The notes below the pieces were generated by a model that was not told the origin of the DNA, made no database searches, and was given only the letters and a program-made list of their open reading frames with translations. From assembly GCF_000012845.1 (NCBI RefSeq), contig NC_009615.1, positions 1,573,501-1,637,500 on the forward strand: a DNA stretch of 64,000 bases, given 5' to 3'. The position numbers were made by a program, and so were the translations under genes. Position 1 is the first letter of the stretch. The number at the start of each line of letters is the position of its first letter. The stretch is from Parabacteroides distasonis ATCC 8503. Its GTDB lineage: Bacteria > Bacteroidota > Bacteroidia > Bacteroidales > Tannerellaceae. Shown here in pieces: positions 15,634 through 24,607 of this stretch.

Positions 15634-16988
15634 GATTGCGAAAAACAATCACTACGATAGTCGCTACCGCTATCCTCTTGGCGGGATGGCAACTATTCGC
15701 CGTTATAGCCAACCAACCGGAGCTGATACCTTCACTTCCCCGGCTCGTACGGACACTTTGCGAATGGCTCGTCTCCGGTAGTTTCTATCAGTCGGTCGGA
15801 GCTACTATATTCCGGGGAATCTTAGGCATGTCGATCTCATTCGTTTGTGCGATAGGGATGGCCGGGTTATTCGCCCGTTTTGAGTGGGTGTATGAATTAT
15901 TCAGACCTCTGCTTGCCATCATGCGCTCGATCCCGGTCATATCCTTCATACTTTTGGCGCTTATATTCCTAAATCCGGAAAGTATCCCTTTGATGATCGC
16001 CTTTCTCACCATGTTCCCGCTACTAACAGAGAATCTGACACGGGGAATCCTCGATCTACGTCCGGGTTTATCCATTATGGCACGTCAGTTCCATATCAAA
16101 CGTTCCAATGTCTTATTCCAGATCATCTACCCGCAGCTAAAGCCATTCTTATATAGCGGACTTGCCTCCGCCGCCGGATTCGGCTGGCGTGCGATCATTA
16201 TGGGAGAAGTCTTGTCGCAATGCGCATTCGGAATCGGAAGCGAGATGAAAAGGGCGCAAAACTTTATCGCTGTCCCTGAGCTACTCGCTTGGACAATCGT
16301 GGCGGTATTCATCAGTTTCTTTTTTGACAAAGGAATTAGCAAAGTCGCTGATATCACCCCTAAAATATCTTTCGCGAATGAGGATCAGACCATCCCGACC
16401 CCTACATTATCAGTTTTAGACACGAAAGATATAAGTTACCAATACGGCATACAGCACTTTTCCCATTCCTTTCAAAAAGGGATTATTTATGGAATTAGCG
16501 CACCTTCAGGCAAAGGAAAAACAACGTTATTAAACCTAATCGGAGGTATCTTATTGCCTACGGAAGGAGAGATACATCCCACAAGACACTTTGGAATCGC
16601 CACCATATTCCAACAACCGCAACTCCTGCCCCATCTAACCGCAGAAGAAAATATCATCCTCCCCCTCTCCTCTTTTCTCACGGAGGAAAAAGCCCGGCGA
16701 ATTGCCCAAAAACACTTACAGGAAATGGAAATGGAGCCCTTCGGGAACCGATATCCTAAAGAGCTTAGTTACGGACAGCAACAACGTATCGCTATAGCTA
16801 GGGCATTGGCATACCCTTCTCCTCTCCTTTTGATGGACGAGCCGTTCAAAGGCTTGGATGAAGCCTTAAGCCATCGTATTATAGAACGAATACGAGAAAA
16901 GCAAATGAAAGAAGAACGGATCATTCTTTTCACGTCACATAATCCGGATGAGATTCGGTTGTTGGCGGATGAGGTGATTTACCTATAA
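15630..16988 (+). CDS. Fused ABC permease and ATPase
   Basis: A 452-residue single chain. Residues 1 to about 245 are a BPD_transp_1 permease like SsuC/TauC, with the EAA-type loop near ARQFHIKRSNVLFQIIYPQL. After a linker, residues about 262-452 form an ATPase with a Walker A variant APSGKGKTT, Q-loop IFQQPQLLPH, signature LSYGQQQR, Walker B LLLMDEP and the switch His in FTSHNPDE. In most bacteria these are two proteins. A homodimer would give a complete transporter. The first Walker A Gly is replaced by Ala. It overlaps the binding protein gene by 4 bp and ends 22 bp from a convergent kinase. Confidence 0.9.
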   Translation: MRLRKTITTIVATAILLAGWQLFAVIANQPELIPSLPRLVRTLCEWLVSGSFYQSVGATIFRGILGMSISFVCAIGMAGLFARFEWVYELFRPLLAIMRSIPVISFILLALIFLNPESIPLMIAFLTMFPLLTENLTRGILDLRPGLSIMARQFHIKRSNVLFQIIYPQLKPFLYSGLASAAGFGWRAIIMGEVLSQCAFGIGSEMKRAQNFIAVPELLAWTIVAVFISFFFDKGISKVADITPKISFANEDQTIPTPTLSVLDTKDISYQYGIQHFSHSFQKGIIYGISAPSGKGKTTLLNLIGGILLPTEGEIHPTRHFGIATIFQQPQLLPHLTAEENIILPLSSFLTEEKARRIAQKHLQEMEMEPFGNRYPKELSYGQQQRIAIARALAYPSPLLLMDEPFKGLDEALSHRIIERIREKQMKEERIILFTSHNPDEIRLLADEVIYL

Positions 16989-17010
16989 ATTCCAACCAAA
17001 CTTGAATGTC

Positions 17011-18519
17011 TTATTTCACTTTCATCGGTTGGCAAGGTATCGTAAACCAGAATGTAGAGCCCTTTCCCTCCTCCGACTCAACCCCGATTTTACCTTTCAA
17101 CTTCTCAATAATCGTCTTGCAGATAGAAAGACCTAATCCTGTTCCTTGCTTAAAGCTGTTCAATTTCACGAAACGATTGAATATGCTCGCTTGAGACTCC
17201 TTACTGATTCCCATACCCGTATCCGTTACGTAGACATAGATACCATCATCGGTCAAACGATAACCAAACCGTATAGAACCCGAGCTGGTGAACTTCACGG
17301 CGTTGGAAAGGAAATTGGTCAAAACCTGAGTCAAACGGGTCTTCTCCGACACAATACAATAGTCATTACCGTCCGACTCAAAGATAACCTTTACACCCGG
17401 GGCCACTCTCAAGGCGAAAGCTTGCTGCTGGGGAGCGAATATCTCACTCAAACGCAGGGTCGTATAAATAAACTCCATCTTTCCGGACTCGATCTTCGAG
17501 ATATCCAAGATATCACCGATCAACTGCAACAAAAACTCATTGCTACTCTCTATGATCCTCAGATATTCCTTTTTTTCCTCCTCATCGTCACTCTCCGCCA
17601 ATAAGGTGGAAAAGCCGACGATGGCATTTAAAGGGGTACGTATCTCATGGCTCATGTTAGCGATAAAAGCGGACTTCATCCGGTCGCTCTCTTCCGCCAA
17701 ACGCTTAGCCTGCACATCCGCCTCGTGCCGTTTATCGACGGTCATATCCCGAAGGATTCCGATCGAGCGGATCGGCTTGCCATCCGGATCGGCCTCATAG
17801 ACCTCACCGATCTTCTCCAACCATACATACTCATCCGAGAAATAACGACAAGGGAAACTGAATCGCATGGAATCGATCTCGCCCCGCATGAAAGCGGTTG
17901 TAATATTCTCGTATACCTTCCGGTAATCCGGATGGATCTTCTCCGTAAAACTAGCGTGGGTGATCTGCACATGCTTGATCTGGCCGTTTTCTTCCAAGGA
18001 AAGCTCCGCCGTACCGTTTACCAAATCCCAAAGCCACGGGTAGATCTTACCCGCTTGACAAGCGAGCGCCAAGCGCTTATTATAGCTATGCAACTCCTCC
18101 TCGACCTGCCTTTGCTTTGTAATATCCCATGAAATCCCTACTAAATAAGGAGGCTTATCCTCACGGGGCGCTAGCAGTTTCATCGTATCCATAGTACGCA
18201 AGATACCTTTCGGATCGATCATTTGCTCCACGAAACGCTGCATCTTACCCGTTTTCACCACCTCCTCGTCCATATCCCTGAAAGATTGGGCGACGACCGG
18301 ATCTAGAAATAGGTCAAAATCTGTTTTCCCGACCACATCATTATGATATCGTCCGTAAAGTTGGTTCATCAAAGGGCTGGAGTACACGTACCTGAAATTA
18401 TCACCCGTATCCTTCACGAAAAAGTAGATGGGCAACGAGTCCACGATATTAGATAACAATCCTGCTAAATCCCTATAATCCTGTTCCAAAGTTTTGTTCT
18501 CCGTAGTATTAACTTCCAT
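17011..18519 (-). CDS. Orphan PAS-PAS sensor histidine kinase
   Basis: A 502-residue protein counted from [20 protein letters not shown]. It has a PAS domain at about 25-140 ([20 protein letters not shown]), a second PAS/PAC segment at about 155-275, HisKA ([20 protein letters not shown]) and HATPase ([20 protein letters not shown]). No membrane helix remains with this start. An upstream ATG at 18678 would add a hydrophobic segment but would overlap the tex start and promoter. There is no receiver domain or neighbouring response regulator, so the partner is unknown. It closely resembles two other kinases in this window and is divergent from tex. Confidence 0.85.
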   Translation of the reverse strand: MEVNTTENKTLEQDYRDLAGLLSNIVDSLPIYFFVKDTGDNFRYVYSSPLMNQLYGRYHNDVVGKTDFDLFLDPVVAQSFRDMDEEVVKTGKMQRFVEQMIDPKGILRTMDTMKLLAPREDKPPYLVGISWDITKQRQVEEELHSYNKRLALACQAGKIYPWLWDLVNGTAELSLEENGQIKHVQITHASFTEKIHPDYRKVYENITTAFMRGEIDSMRFSFPCRYFSDEYVWLEKIGEVYEADPDGKPIRSIGILRDMTVDKRHEADVQAKRLAEESDRMKSAFIANMSHEIRTPLNAIVGFSTLLAESDDEEEKKEYLRIIESSNEFLLQLIGDILDISKIESGKMEFIYTTLRLSEIFAPQQQAFALRVAPGVKVIFESDGNDYCIVSEKTRLTQVLTNFLSNAVKFTSSGSIRFGYRLTDDGIYVYVTDTGMGISKESQASIFNRFVKLNSFKQGTGLGLSICKTIIEKLKGKIGVESEEGKGSTFWFTIPCQPMKVK

Positions 18520-18638
18520 GTTGATTTTTTTAATCAAAGGCTTGAATATTCCGGCCGTAAAATTCTTGAAAATTAATGAAAGATACAAATAATAAGCCCA
18601 AGAAGTGAGCATCCCGACCGAAAATATAAGCAAAACCG

Positions 18639-18646
18639 TATATTTG
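18639..18646 (+). promoter_or_regulatory. -7 box for tex
   Basis: TATATTTG fits TAnnTTTG. It lies 26 bp before the ATG at 18672, giving a short leader. Confidence 0.6.
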
Positions 18647-18671
18647 TACTCCAATTCTAAGAAAACTAGAT

Positions 18672-20798
18672 ATGACAAACGTATTTCACACGCTTATAGC
18701 CCGTTTTCTACAAATTCCGGAAGGACAAGTGGAACGGACAATCGGGCTCTTGAACGAAGGCGCTACCATACCTTTTATAAGTCGTTACCGGAAAGAGGTG
18801 ACCGGAGGATTAGACGAGGTGCAAATCGGTGCCATCAAAGATCAACTGGATAAACTGACGGAACTGCGCAAACGAAAGGAAACGATCCTCGCCACGATAG
18901 AAGAGCAAGAGAAACTTACTCCCGAGCTCCGGAAACGCATCGAGGAGTCTTGGGATAGCACCGAGATCGAGGATTTATATCTCCCTTACAAACCGAAACG
19001 GGTCACCAAGGCGGAGATCGCACGCCGAAAAGGACTGGAGCCCTTGGCTAAGATCGTTATGATGCAAAACGAGAATAACCTATCCGCACGTATCAAGAGC
19101 TTTATCAAGGGGGAAGTGAAAAACGCCGAAGAAGCCTTGCAAGGGGCACGGGACATTATCGCCGAATGGATCAACGAGAACGAATCGGCACGTAACACCG
19201 TACGTAACTCTTTCGCTCATACCGCCATGATCACATCCAAAGTGATCAAGGGGAAAGAAGAGGAAGGCGCCAAATACCGGGATTACTTTGATTTCAGCGA
19301 GCCTTTGAACCGGGCCAGTTCCCATCGCTTATTGGCTCTCCGACGGGGAGAGGCGGAAGGTATCCTTCGTGTAAGTATCTCTCCCGACGCGGAATCTTGT
19401 CTGGATCGCTTGAACCGGCGTTTCGTAAAAGGTCGTGGAGAGGTTTCCGAGCAAGTGGCTACAGCTGTCGACGATTCTTTCAAACGCCTGCTGAAACCCT
19501 CTATCGAGACGGAGTTCTCCAACCAGAGCAAGGCGAAAGCCGATGAGGAGGCGATCCGGGTATTTGCCGAGAACCTCCGGCAATTGCTGCTCGCTCCTCC
19601 CTTGGGACAAAAACGGGTATTAGGCGTAGACCCCGGATACCGTACCGGATGTAAGTTGGTCTGTCTGGATGCGCAGGGGAATTTACTGCATAACGAGGCG
19701 ATCTTCCCGCATCCGCCCCAGAACGAGAAGGGCAAAGCCGCCGCTAAGGTCGCCCAGTTAGTAGCCACTTACGCCATAGATGCCATTGCCATCGGTAATG
19801 GTACCGCCAGTCGTGAAACCGAGCAGTTCATCACGAATATACGATACGACCGCAAGGTACAAGTGTTCGTAGTCAGCGAGAACGGAGCCTCTATCTATTC
19901 TGCGTCCAAGATCGCTAGGGAGGAGTTTCCCGAATACGACGTCACGGTACGCGGAGCTGTCAGCATCGGTCGCCGGCTGATGGACCCTTTGGCCGAGTTG
20001 GTCAAGATCGACCCGAAGAGTATCGGTGTCGGCCAATACCAGCACGACGTAGAGCAAAACGCCTTGAAAAAGAGTCTGGATCAAACCGTGGAGAGTTGCG
20101 TGAATTTAGTAGGTGTAAACGTGAATACGGCGAGCAAGCATTTGTTGACTTACATCTCGGGATTAGGCCCTACGCTAGCGCAAAACATCGTGAATTACCG
20201 GGCGGAGCACGGACCCTTCACTTCCCGGAAAGAACTGATGAAAGTCCCCCGTATGGGAGAGAAAGCTTTCGAGCAAAGCGCCGGATTCCTACGGATACCC
20301 GACGGAAAGAACCCGTTGGACAACTCAGCCGTACACCCCGAGAGCTACCCGATCGTCGAACGGATGGCCAAGGACCTAAAATGCTCGGTAGCCGACCTGA
20401 TCACCGACAAAGCGCTTAAAAAGAAACTAAAACTAACGGACTACCTTACGGATAAGGTCGGGATGCCTACCCTGCTTGATATCATGGAGGAACTGGATAA
20501 ACCGGGCCGTGATCCCCGCCAAACGATCCAAGTATTCGCGTTCGATCCTACGGTGAAAACGATCGAGGATTTGAAAGAAGGGCAAGTATTGCCCGGTATC
20601 GTGAACAACATCACCAACTTCGGTTGTTTCGTCGATGTAGGGATCAAGGAAAACGGGCTTGTCCATATCTCCGAGCTGGCGGATCGTTTCGTAAGCGATC
20701 CTACCCAAGTGGTCTCCATCCATCAGCATGTCAAGGTGAAGGTTCTAAGCGTAGACCTATCCAGAAAACGTGTTCAATTATCCATGAAAGGGATCTAA
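18672..20798 (+). CDS. tex: Tex-family RNA-binding protein
   Basis: A 708-residue protein with the Tex layout. An N-terminal helical region comes first ([20 protein letters not shown], then [15 protein letters not shown]). A YqgF-like RNase H fold starts near residue 315 ([20 protein letters not shown]). HhH motifs follow ([20 protein letters not shown]), and a C-terminal S1 domain closes the protein ([20 protein letters not shown]). Tex binds nucleic acid and acts in transcription or ribosome-linked processes; the precise role in Bacteroidetes is unclear. It is followed 3 bp later by ybaK, a likely co-transcribed translation quality-control gene. Confidence 0.95.
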   Translation: MTNVFHTLIARFLQIPEGQVERTIGLLNEGATIPFISRYRKEVTGGLDEVQIGAIKDQLDKLTELRKRKETILATIEEQEKLTPELRKRIEESWDSTEIEDLYLPYKPKRVTKAEIARRKGLEPLAKIVMMQNENNLSARIKSFIKGEVKNAEEALQGARDIIAEWINENESARNTVRNSFAHTAMITSKVIKGKEEEGAKYRDYFDFSEPLNRASSHRLLALRRGEAEGILRVSISPDAESCLDRLNRRFVKGRGEVSEQVATAVDDSFKRLLKPSIETEFSNQSKAKADEEAIRVFAENLRQLLLAPPLGQKRVLGVDPGYRTGCKLVCLDAQGNLLHNEAIFPHPPQNEKGKAAAKVAQLVATYAIDAIAIGNGTASRETEQFITNIRYDRKVQVFVVSENGASIYSASKIAREEFPEYDVTVRGAVSIGRRLMDPLAELVKIDPKSIGVGQYQHDVEQNALKKSLDQTVESCVNLVGVNVNTASKHLLTYISGLGPTLAQNIVNYRAEHGPFTSRKELMKVPRMGEKAFEQSAGFLRIPDGKNPLDNSAVHPESYPIVERMAKDLKCSVADLITDKALKKKLKLTDYLTDKVGMPTLLDIMEELDKPGRDPRQTIQVFAFDPTVKTIEDLKEGQVLPGIVNNITNFGCFVDVGIKENGLVHISELADRFVSDPTQVVSIHQHVKVKVLSVDLSRKRVQLSMKGI

Positions 20799-20801
20799 AC
20801 G

Positions 20802-21284
20802 ATGAAAGAGAAGATTAATAAGACAAACGTGGCACGCCTGCTGGACAAGGCTAAGATCGCCTACCAGCTCGTGCCTTATGAAGTAGACGAGAATGATCTG
20901 AGCGCTACGCATGTAGCGGAGCAGCTAGGGGAAGATATCGCCCAAGTATTCAAGACCTTGATCTTGCATGGCGATAAGAGCGGTTATTTCGTATGCGTGA
21001 TCCCCGGAGCGGACGAGGTGGACTTGAAAAAGGCGGCCAAGGTATCCGGGAACAAGAAATGTGAGATGATCCCCGTGAAAGAGTTGTTACCACTCACCGG
21101 TTATATCCGGGGAGGATGCTCGCCTATCGGCATGAAAAAGCATTTCCCTACGTATATCCATCCTACGGCATCCGGCTTCGATAAGATCTATGTAAGCGCC
21201 GGACAACGAGGCTTGCAGATACAGATAGCCCCCGCCGATTTAATCAAGGTGGCGCAAGCTATAGAAGCGGATTTGATCGCATGA
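20802..21284 (+). CDS. ybaK: Cys-tRNA(Pro)/Cys-tRNA deacylase YbaK
   Basis: A 160-residue YbaK/EbsC-family protein. The catalytic-type Lys lies in AAKVSGNKKCEMI and the conserved GGxSP-like loop appears as IRGGCSPIGMKK. YbaK hydrolyses Cys mischarged on tRNA(Pro) after it leaves prolyl-tRNA synthetase. Length is standard. It directly follows tex and is followed by a spacer of inverted words that probably ends the transcript. Confidence 0.92.
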   Translation: MKEKINKTNVARLLDKAKIAYQLVPYEVDENDLSATHVAEQLGEDIAQVFKTLILHGDKSGYFVCVIPGADEVDLKKAAKVSGNKKCEMIPVKELLPLTGYIRGGCSPIGMKKHFPTYIHPTASGFDKIYVSAGQRGLQIQIAPADLIKVAQAIEADLIA

Positions 21285-21298
21285 TCTAACATCGCTGA

Positions 21299-21373
21299 GA
21301 GTACTTCGTAAGAAGTACTCCAGTACTCCGCAAAGAGTATCGCAGTACTTCCTAGGGAGTACTGGAGTACTCC
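21299..21373. repeat. Inverted-word mosaic built from GAGTACTTC / GGAGTACT
   Basis: GAGTACTTC, GTAA, GAAGTACTC (21299-21320) form a perfect 9-bp hairpin. Variants CAGTACTCC, CAGTACTTCC and GGGAGTACTGGAGTACTCC follow. It lies between convergent ybaK and the lipocalin-like gene, so it may act as a terminator. There are more copies than a terminator needs. Confidence 0.65.
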
Positions 21374-21408
21374 TTATGAGGGACTGAGATCAAACAGCAC
21401 ATGATATC

Positions 21409-21813
21409 TTAGAATTTCTTAAACGTATACGTTCTTCCTTCGCAGCTCATTACCAGATTCGTCACAGATGACTGCTCGATCGTGAAAGTTTGTTTAGGTG
21501 AGGTCCAATCCGTATAACGCATGAATTGTTCCAAAGGTGTACCTCCATAGTTGACCAACTCCAGATCCAGTCTCGTATCTTCCTCCAACGTCTTATAACC
21601 GAAATTCGTACGATATACGTCCTTTGCCGGGTCATATAATTGGTACTCGAACAAAGAGGTCTGGAAGTTATACCAAACCGTATCCACCGTCTGGACCACC
21701 CCATTCGCCTCTACGGTTTTCAATTGCCATTTTCCTTCCAGCTTATGTTCCACCTTATTACAAGACACCAACGCCACGACAAAACAAGTTATCGCTATCA
21801 AATTTTTCATCAT
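21409..21813 (-). CDS. Small lipocalin-like lipoprotein
   Basis: A 134-residue protein with a lipoprotein signal (MKNLIAITCFVVALVSC, lipobox VSC). The mature part starts KLEGKWQLKTVEANGVVQTV, the G-x-W start typical of the small Bacteroidales lipocalin-like families, and ends MSCEGRTYTFKKF. The function is unknown; such proteins sit in the envelope and may bind small hydrophobic ligands. It is transcribed alone. Confidence 0.75.
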   Translation of the reverse strand: MMKNLIAITCFVVALVSCNKVEHKLEGKWQLKTVEANGVVQTVDTVWYNFQTSLFEYQLYDPAKDVYRTNFGYKTLEEDTRLDLELVNYGGTPLEQFMRYTDWTSPKQTFTIEQSSVTNLVMSCEGRTYTFKKF

Positions 21814-21972
21814 AATCCTCGTACTTATATACCTATATTGATTTGAAACGTCAAAGAAAAGAATTAATTTCCAAAGGACAAAGTTTTTAAGGATATCCTA
21901 GCCACAAATACCCAGAACTTTTTCTTCCTTCCCTTTGTTAATTGGGTAATTACAATACAAATATTATCCAAT

Positions 21973-22554
21973 ATGAAAACATTTATTGATAAAATGGATT
22001 ATGCGGTCAAGAATTGGTGGTTATCACTATTGGTCGGACTGCTTTACATCATCGTCGCTATTTATTTAATGTTCGCGCCATTGGCGAGCTACGTAGCGCT
22101 TAGTATCTTATTCAGTGTCTCTATGTTCGTAAGCGGCTTGTTCGAGATCGCTTTCGCCTTGGCGAACAAAAAGGGTATCAGCAGTTGGGGATGGTATTTG
22201 GCCGGAGGTATTATCGATTTGATCTTAGGTATATTCTTGATGGCAAGCCCGGGACTTAGCATGGAGGTGCTTCCGTTTGTCTTGGCATTCTGGCTTATGT
22301 TCAGAGGCTTCTCGGCTACCGGTTACTCGATGGACCTGAAACGATACGGTACACGGAACTGGGGTTGGTACATGGTCTTCGGTATCTTGGCTATCCTTTG
22401 CTCCATCGGTGTTATCTGGCAACCCGCCCTAGGGGCCTTCACGTTGGTTTACATGATCGCTTATGCCTTATTAATAATAGGTATATTCCGTGTCATGCTA
22501 TCCTTCGAACTGAAAAGCTTGCATAAAAGAAATAAGGAAGCACAAGCGGAATAA
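21973..22554 (+). CDS. HdeD/DUF308 membrane protein
   Basis: A 193-residue protein with about six membrane helices in three similar pairs (VGLLYIIVAIYLMFAPLASY, LAGGIIDLILGIFLMASPGL, VFGILAILCSIGVIWQPALG). This is the DUF308 repeat found in HdeD, an inner-membrane protein linked to acid resistance in E. coli. The role here is inferred by family only. It precedes an AraC-type regulator gene by 95 bp, but that gene has its own promoter-like box. Confidence 0.85.
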   Translation: MKTFIDKMDYAVKNWWLSLLVGLLYIIVAIYLMFAPLASYVALSILFSVSMFVSGLFEIAFALANKKGISSWGWYLAGGIIDLILGIFLMASPGLSMEVLPFVLAFWLMFRGFSATGYSMDLKRYGTRNWGWYMVFGILAILCSIGVIWQPALGAFTLVYMIAYALLIIGIFRVMLSFELKSLHKRNKEAQAE

Positions 22555-22616
22555 GTCTGATTCAAGGATTAATTGGTCTATTTTTAAATTATCCAGTAAG
22601 TCAACACCACTTTTAT

Positions 22617-22624
22617 TATTTTTG
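22617..22624 (+). promoter_or_regulatory. -7 box for the AraC-family regulator
   Basis: TATTTTTG fits TAnnTTTG. It lies 25 bp before the ATG at 22650. Confidence 0.55.
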
Positions 22625-22649
22625 TGTTCAATCATTAATAAATTAACGG

Positions 22650-23486
22650 ATGAACGCAAACTTACCACAATTAGATTTGCCCCGGGATTATGTCGTAGGA
22701 AACGACATTACCGAGGCAATCTTAAACTTTTACAAGCAGACTTGCCGGTTAAAAGCAGGTATTTTCGTGTTATGCGTTGAAGGAAATTTACGGGCTTCCA
22801 TCAACTTGACGGAGTACACGTTGAAACCGAATGATTTCATCACCTTGATGCCGGGAAGCATTATTCAGTTCTGTGAGCAGAAAGAGAGTTTCCGCCTTTC
22901 CTTTATAGGATTCTCATCCGAGTTCATGGACTGCGTGAACATGATAAAGTCTACGATGAGCGCCTTACCTACTATCTACGAGAATCCGATCATATCACTG
23001 AGTGAGGACCGGGCGGACTTCATTAACGATTATTTCCATTTGCTAGAGCGGGTACAAGCGAAAGAGAAATCCATAAACAGGGAGATGGTGAAACATATCC
23101 TGCTTACCATGATCCATGGGATCAGTGATTTGTATCAAGGAAAATCATGGCCTAACAAGATAACGACCCGTAGCGACGAGATCCACAAGAAATTCATCCA
23201 ACTGGTGATGAAAAATTATACCTCAAAGCGACAAACGGCTTTTTACGCCAGCCAACTAAGTATTTCTCCCCAGCATCTCTGCATGATCATCAAGCAAAAG
23301 ACCGGACGTTCCGTATCCGATATCATAGCCGATATGATAATCATGGACGCAAAATCGCAATTGATGGCTACGGACTTGACTATCCAAGAGATATCTTACT
23401 CCTTGAACTTCCCGAATGTATCCTTTTTCGGTAAGTACTTTAAACGGTACGTAGGCGTATCTCCACAGAAGTTCAGAAACAGTTAA
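22650..23486 (+). CDS. AraC-family transcriptional regulator
   Basis: A 278-residue protein. The N-terminal part looks like a cupin-type sensor domain (LRASINLTEYTLKPNDFITL). The C-terminal 100 residues are a double HTH AraC domain (FYASQLSISPQHLCMIIKQK, then LTIQEISYSLNFPNVSFFGK and FKRYVGVSPQKFR). The ligand and targets are unknown. It lies upstream of the Phe/Tyr operon but on its own transcription unit. The attenuator already explains control of that operon, so a link is not needed. Confidence 0.88.
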   Translation: MNANLPQLDLPRDYVVGNDITEAILNFYKQTCRLKAGIFVLCVEGNLRASINLTEYTLKPNDFITLMPGSIIQFCEQKESFRLSFIGFSSEFMDCVNMIKSTMSALPTIYENPIISLSEDRADFINDYFHLLERVQAKEKSINREMVKHILLTMIHGISDLYQGKSWPNKITTRSDEIHKKFIQLVMKNYTSKRQTAFYASQLSISPQHLCMIIKQKTGRSVSDIIADMIIMDAKSQLMATDLTIQEISYSLNFPNVSFFGKYFKRYVGVSPQKFRNS

Positions 23487-23549
23487 GATAAAATTTAAAT
23501 GTAACAGAAAAAAAATATCACTTTTTGCTTGTAGTTTCCAAAAAAGCGT

Positions 23550-23557
23550 TACTTTTG
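23550..23557 (+). promoter_or_regulatory. Promoter -7 box of the Phe/Tyr operon
   Basis: TACTTTTG fits TAnnTTTG, with TTTG 22 nt upstream (23524-23527) as a possible -33 element. The start site would be near 23564, about 19 nt before the leader peptide. Confidence 0.65.
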
Positions 23558-23582
23558 CTGCGTATTTAAAAACAAACAGACA

Positions 23583-23657
23583 ATGAATCGATTTAGCTTT
23601 ACATATTACTTTTATTACTTTTACTTTAGCAGAGTAAGGGCAGGAGTTTGTATGTAA
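23583..23657 (+). CDS. Phe/Tyr attenuation leader peptide
   Basis: A 24-residue ORF, MNRFSFTYYFYYFYFSRVRA plus GVCM and TAA. Residues 4-15 (FSFTYYFYYFYF) hold five Phe and five Tyr in twelve. It lies between a promoter and a rho-independent terminator ahead of pheA, in the same way as enterobacterial pheL. When charged Phe- or Tyr-tRNA is scarce, ribosomes should stall on this stretch and favour the antiterminator. The dual Phe/Tyr content fits the operon, which makes both amino acids. Confidence 0.93.
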   Translation: MNRFSFTYYFYYFYFSRVRAGVCM

Positions 23658-23725
23658 AGCGTTGATGATTGAATATAAATATCAATAAAATATAAAGTCC
23701 TGCCGGTTTCGGTGGGACTTTTTTT
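23638..23725 (+). promoter_or_regulatory. Attenuator: antiterminator and terminator before pheA
   Basis: The terminator stem pairs AAAGTCCTGCCG (23694-23705) with CGGTGGGACTTT (23710-23721), with wobble pairs, followed by a run of seven Ts. The competing segment GGCAGGA (23639-23645), at the end of the leader peptide, complements TCCTGCC (23698-23704) inside the left terminator arm. Ribosome stalling at the Phe/Tyr codons upstream would leave 23639-23645 free to form the antiterminator. Confidence 0.88.
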
Positions 23726-23761
23726 GTTTGTAACAGTTTAGAGTAAAAATAGAGAAACAAG

Positions 23762-24607
23762 ATGAAAAAGAAAGTAGCAATACAGGGAATAGCCGGTTCG
23801 TATCACGACATCGCCGCCCGTAATTATCATGAAGGTGAAGAAATAGAAATCATCCCTTGCAATACGTTTCGGGATGTTATCACGACGATCAAGAAAGACC
23901 CGTCCGTACTAGGCATGATGGCCATCGAGAATACGATAGCGGGAAGCCTCCTTCAAAACCATGAGCTGATCCGTGAGAGCGGGCTGAGTGTTACCGGCGA
24001 GTATAAGCTACGTATCTCCCATTCCTTAGTAGCGCTTCCGGGAACCTCGATACACGAGGTAACAGAGGTCAACTCCCATCCGATAGCGTTGATGCAATGT
24101 ACCGATTTCCTCGATACTCTGCCCAACGCCAAGGTGGTAGAGAAAGAAGATACCGCCATGAGTGCCCGGTGGATCTCGGAGAACCAACTGAAAGGACATG
24201 CGGCGATATGCGGGAAACTGGCCGCCCAGATCTACAAGATGGAAGTCCTTGCCGAGGGGATCGAGACTAACAAACGGAATTTCACCCGCTTCCTCGCTAT
24301 AGCGGACCGTTGGACGGCGGATGAGATGCTTCGAGGAACCGATAAAAACAAATCCTCTCTCGTATTCGCTCTTCCCCACACTTCCGGCAGCCTTTCCAAA
24401 GTCCTCTCCGTTCTCTCTTTTTACGACATGAATCTCTCTAAAATACAATCCTTGCCTATTATCGGGCGTGAATGGGAATACTTGTTCTACATTGATCTTA
24501 CTTTCACGGATTTCACCCGTTACAAACAAGCGTTGGACGCTATCAGACCATTAACAAAAGACTTAAAAATATTAGGCGAATATGCAGAAGGAAAACAAAG
24601 CGTGTAA
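23762..24607 (+). CDS. pheA: Prephenate dehydratase
   Basis: A 281-residue monofunctional prephenate dehydratase. It starts VAIQGIAGSYHDIAARNY, carries the substrate-site region AIENTIAGSLLQNH, the motif ETNKRNFTRFLAI (equivalent of the conserved TRF), and a C-terminal ACT domain (SSLVFALPHTSGSLSKVLSV) for Phe feedback. There is no chorismate mutase domain; that is fused to the DAHP synthase downstream. It makes phenylpyruvate. First structural gene after the attenuator, overlapping the next gene by 26 bp. Confidence 0.95.
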   Translation: MKKKVAIQGIAGSYHDIAARNYHEGEEIEIIPCNTFRDVITTIKKDPSVLGMMAIENTIAGSLLQNHELIRESGLSVTGEYKLRISHSLVALPGTSIHEVTEVNSHPIALMQCTDFLDTLPNAKVVEKEDTAMSARWISENQLKGHAAICGKLAAQIYKMEVLAEGIETNKRNFTRFLAIADRWTADEMLRGTDKNKSSLVFALPHTSGSLSKVLSVLSFYDMNLSKIQSLPIIGREWEYLFYIDLTFTDFTRYKQALDAIRPLTKDLKILGEYAEGKQSV

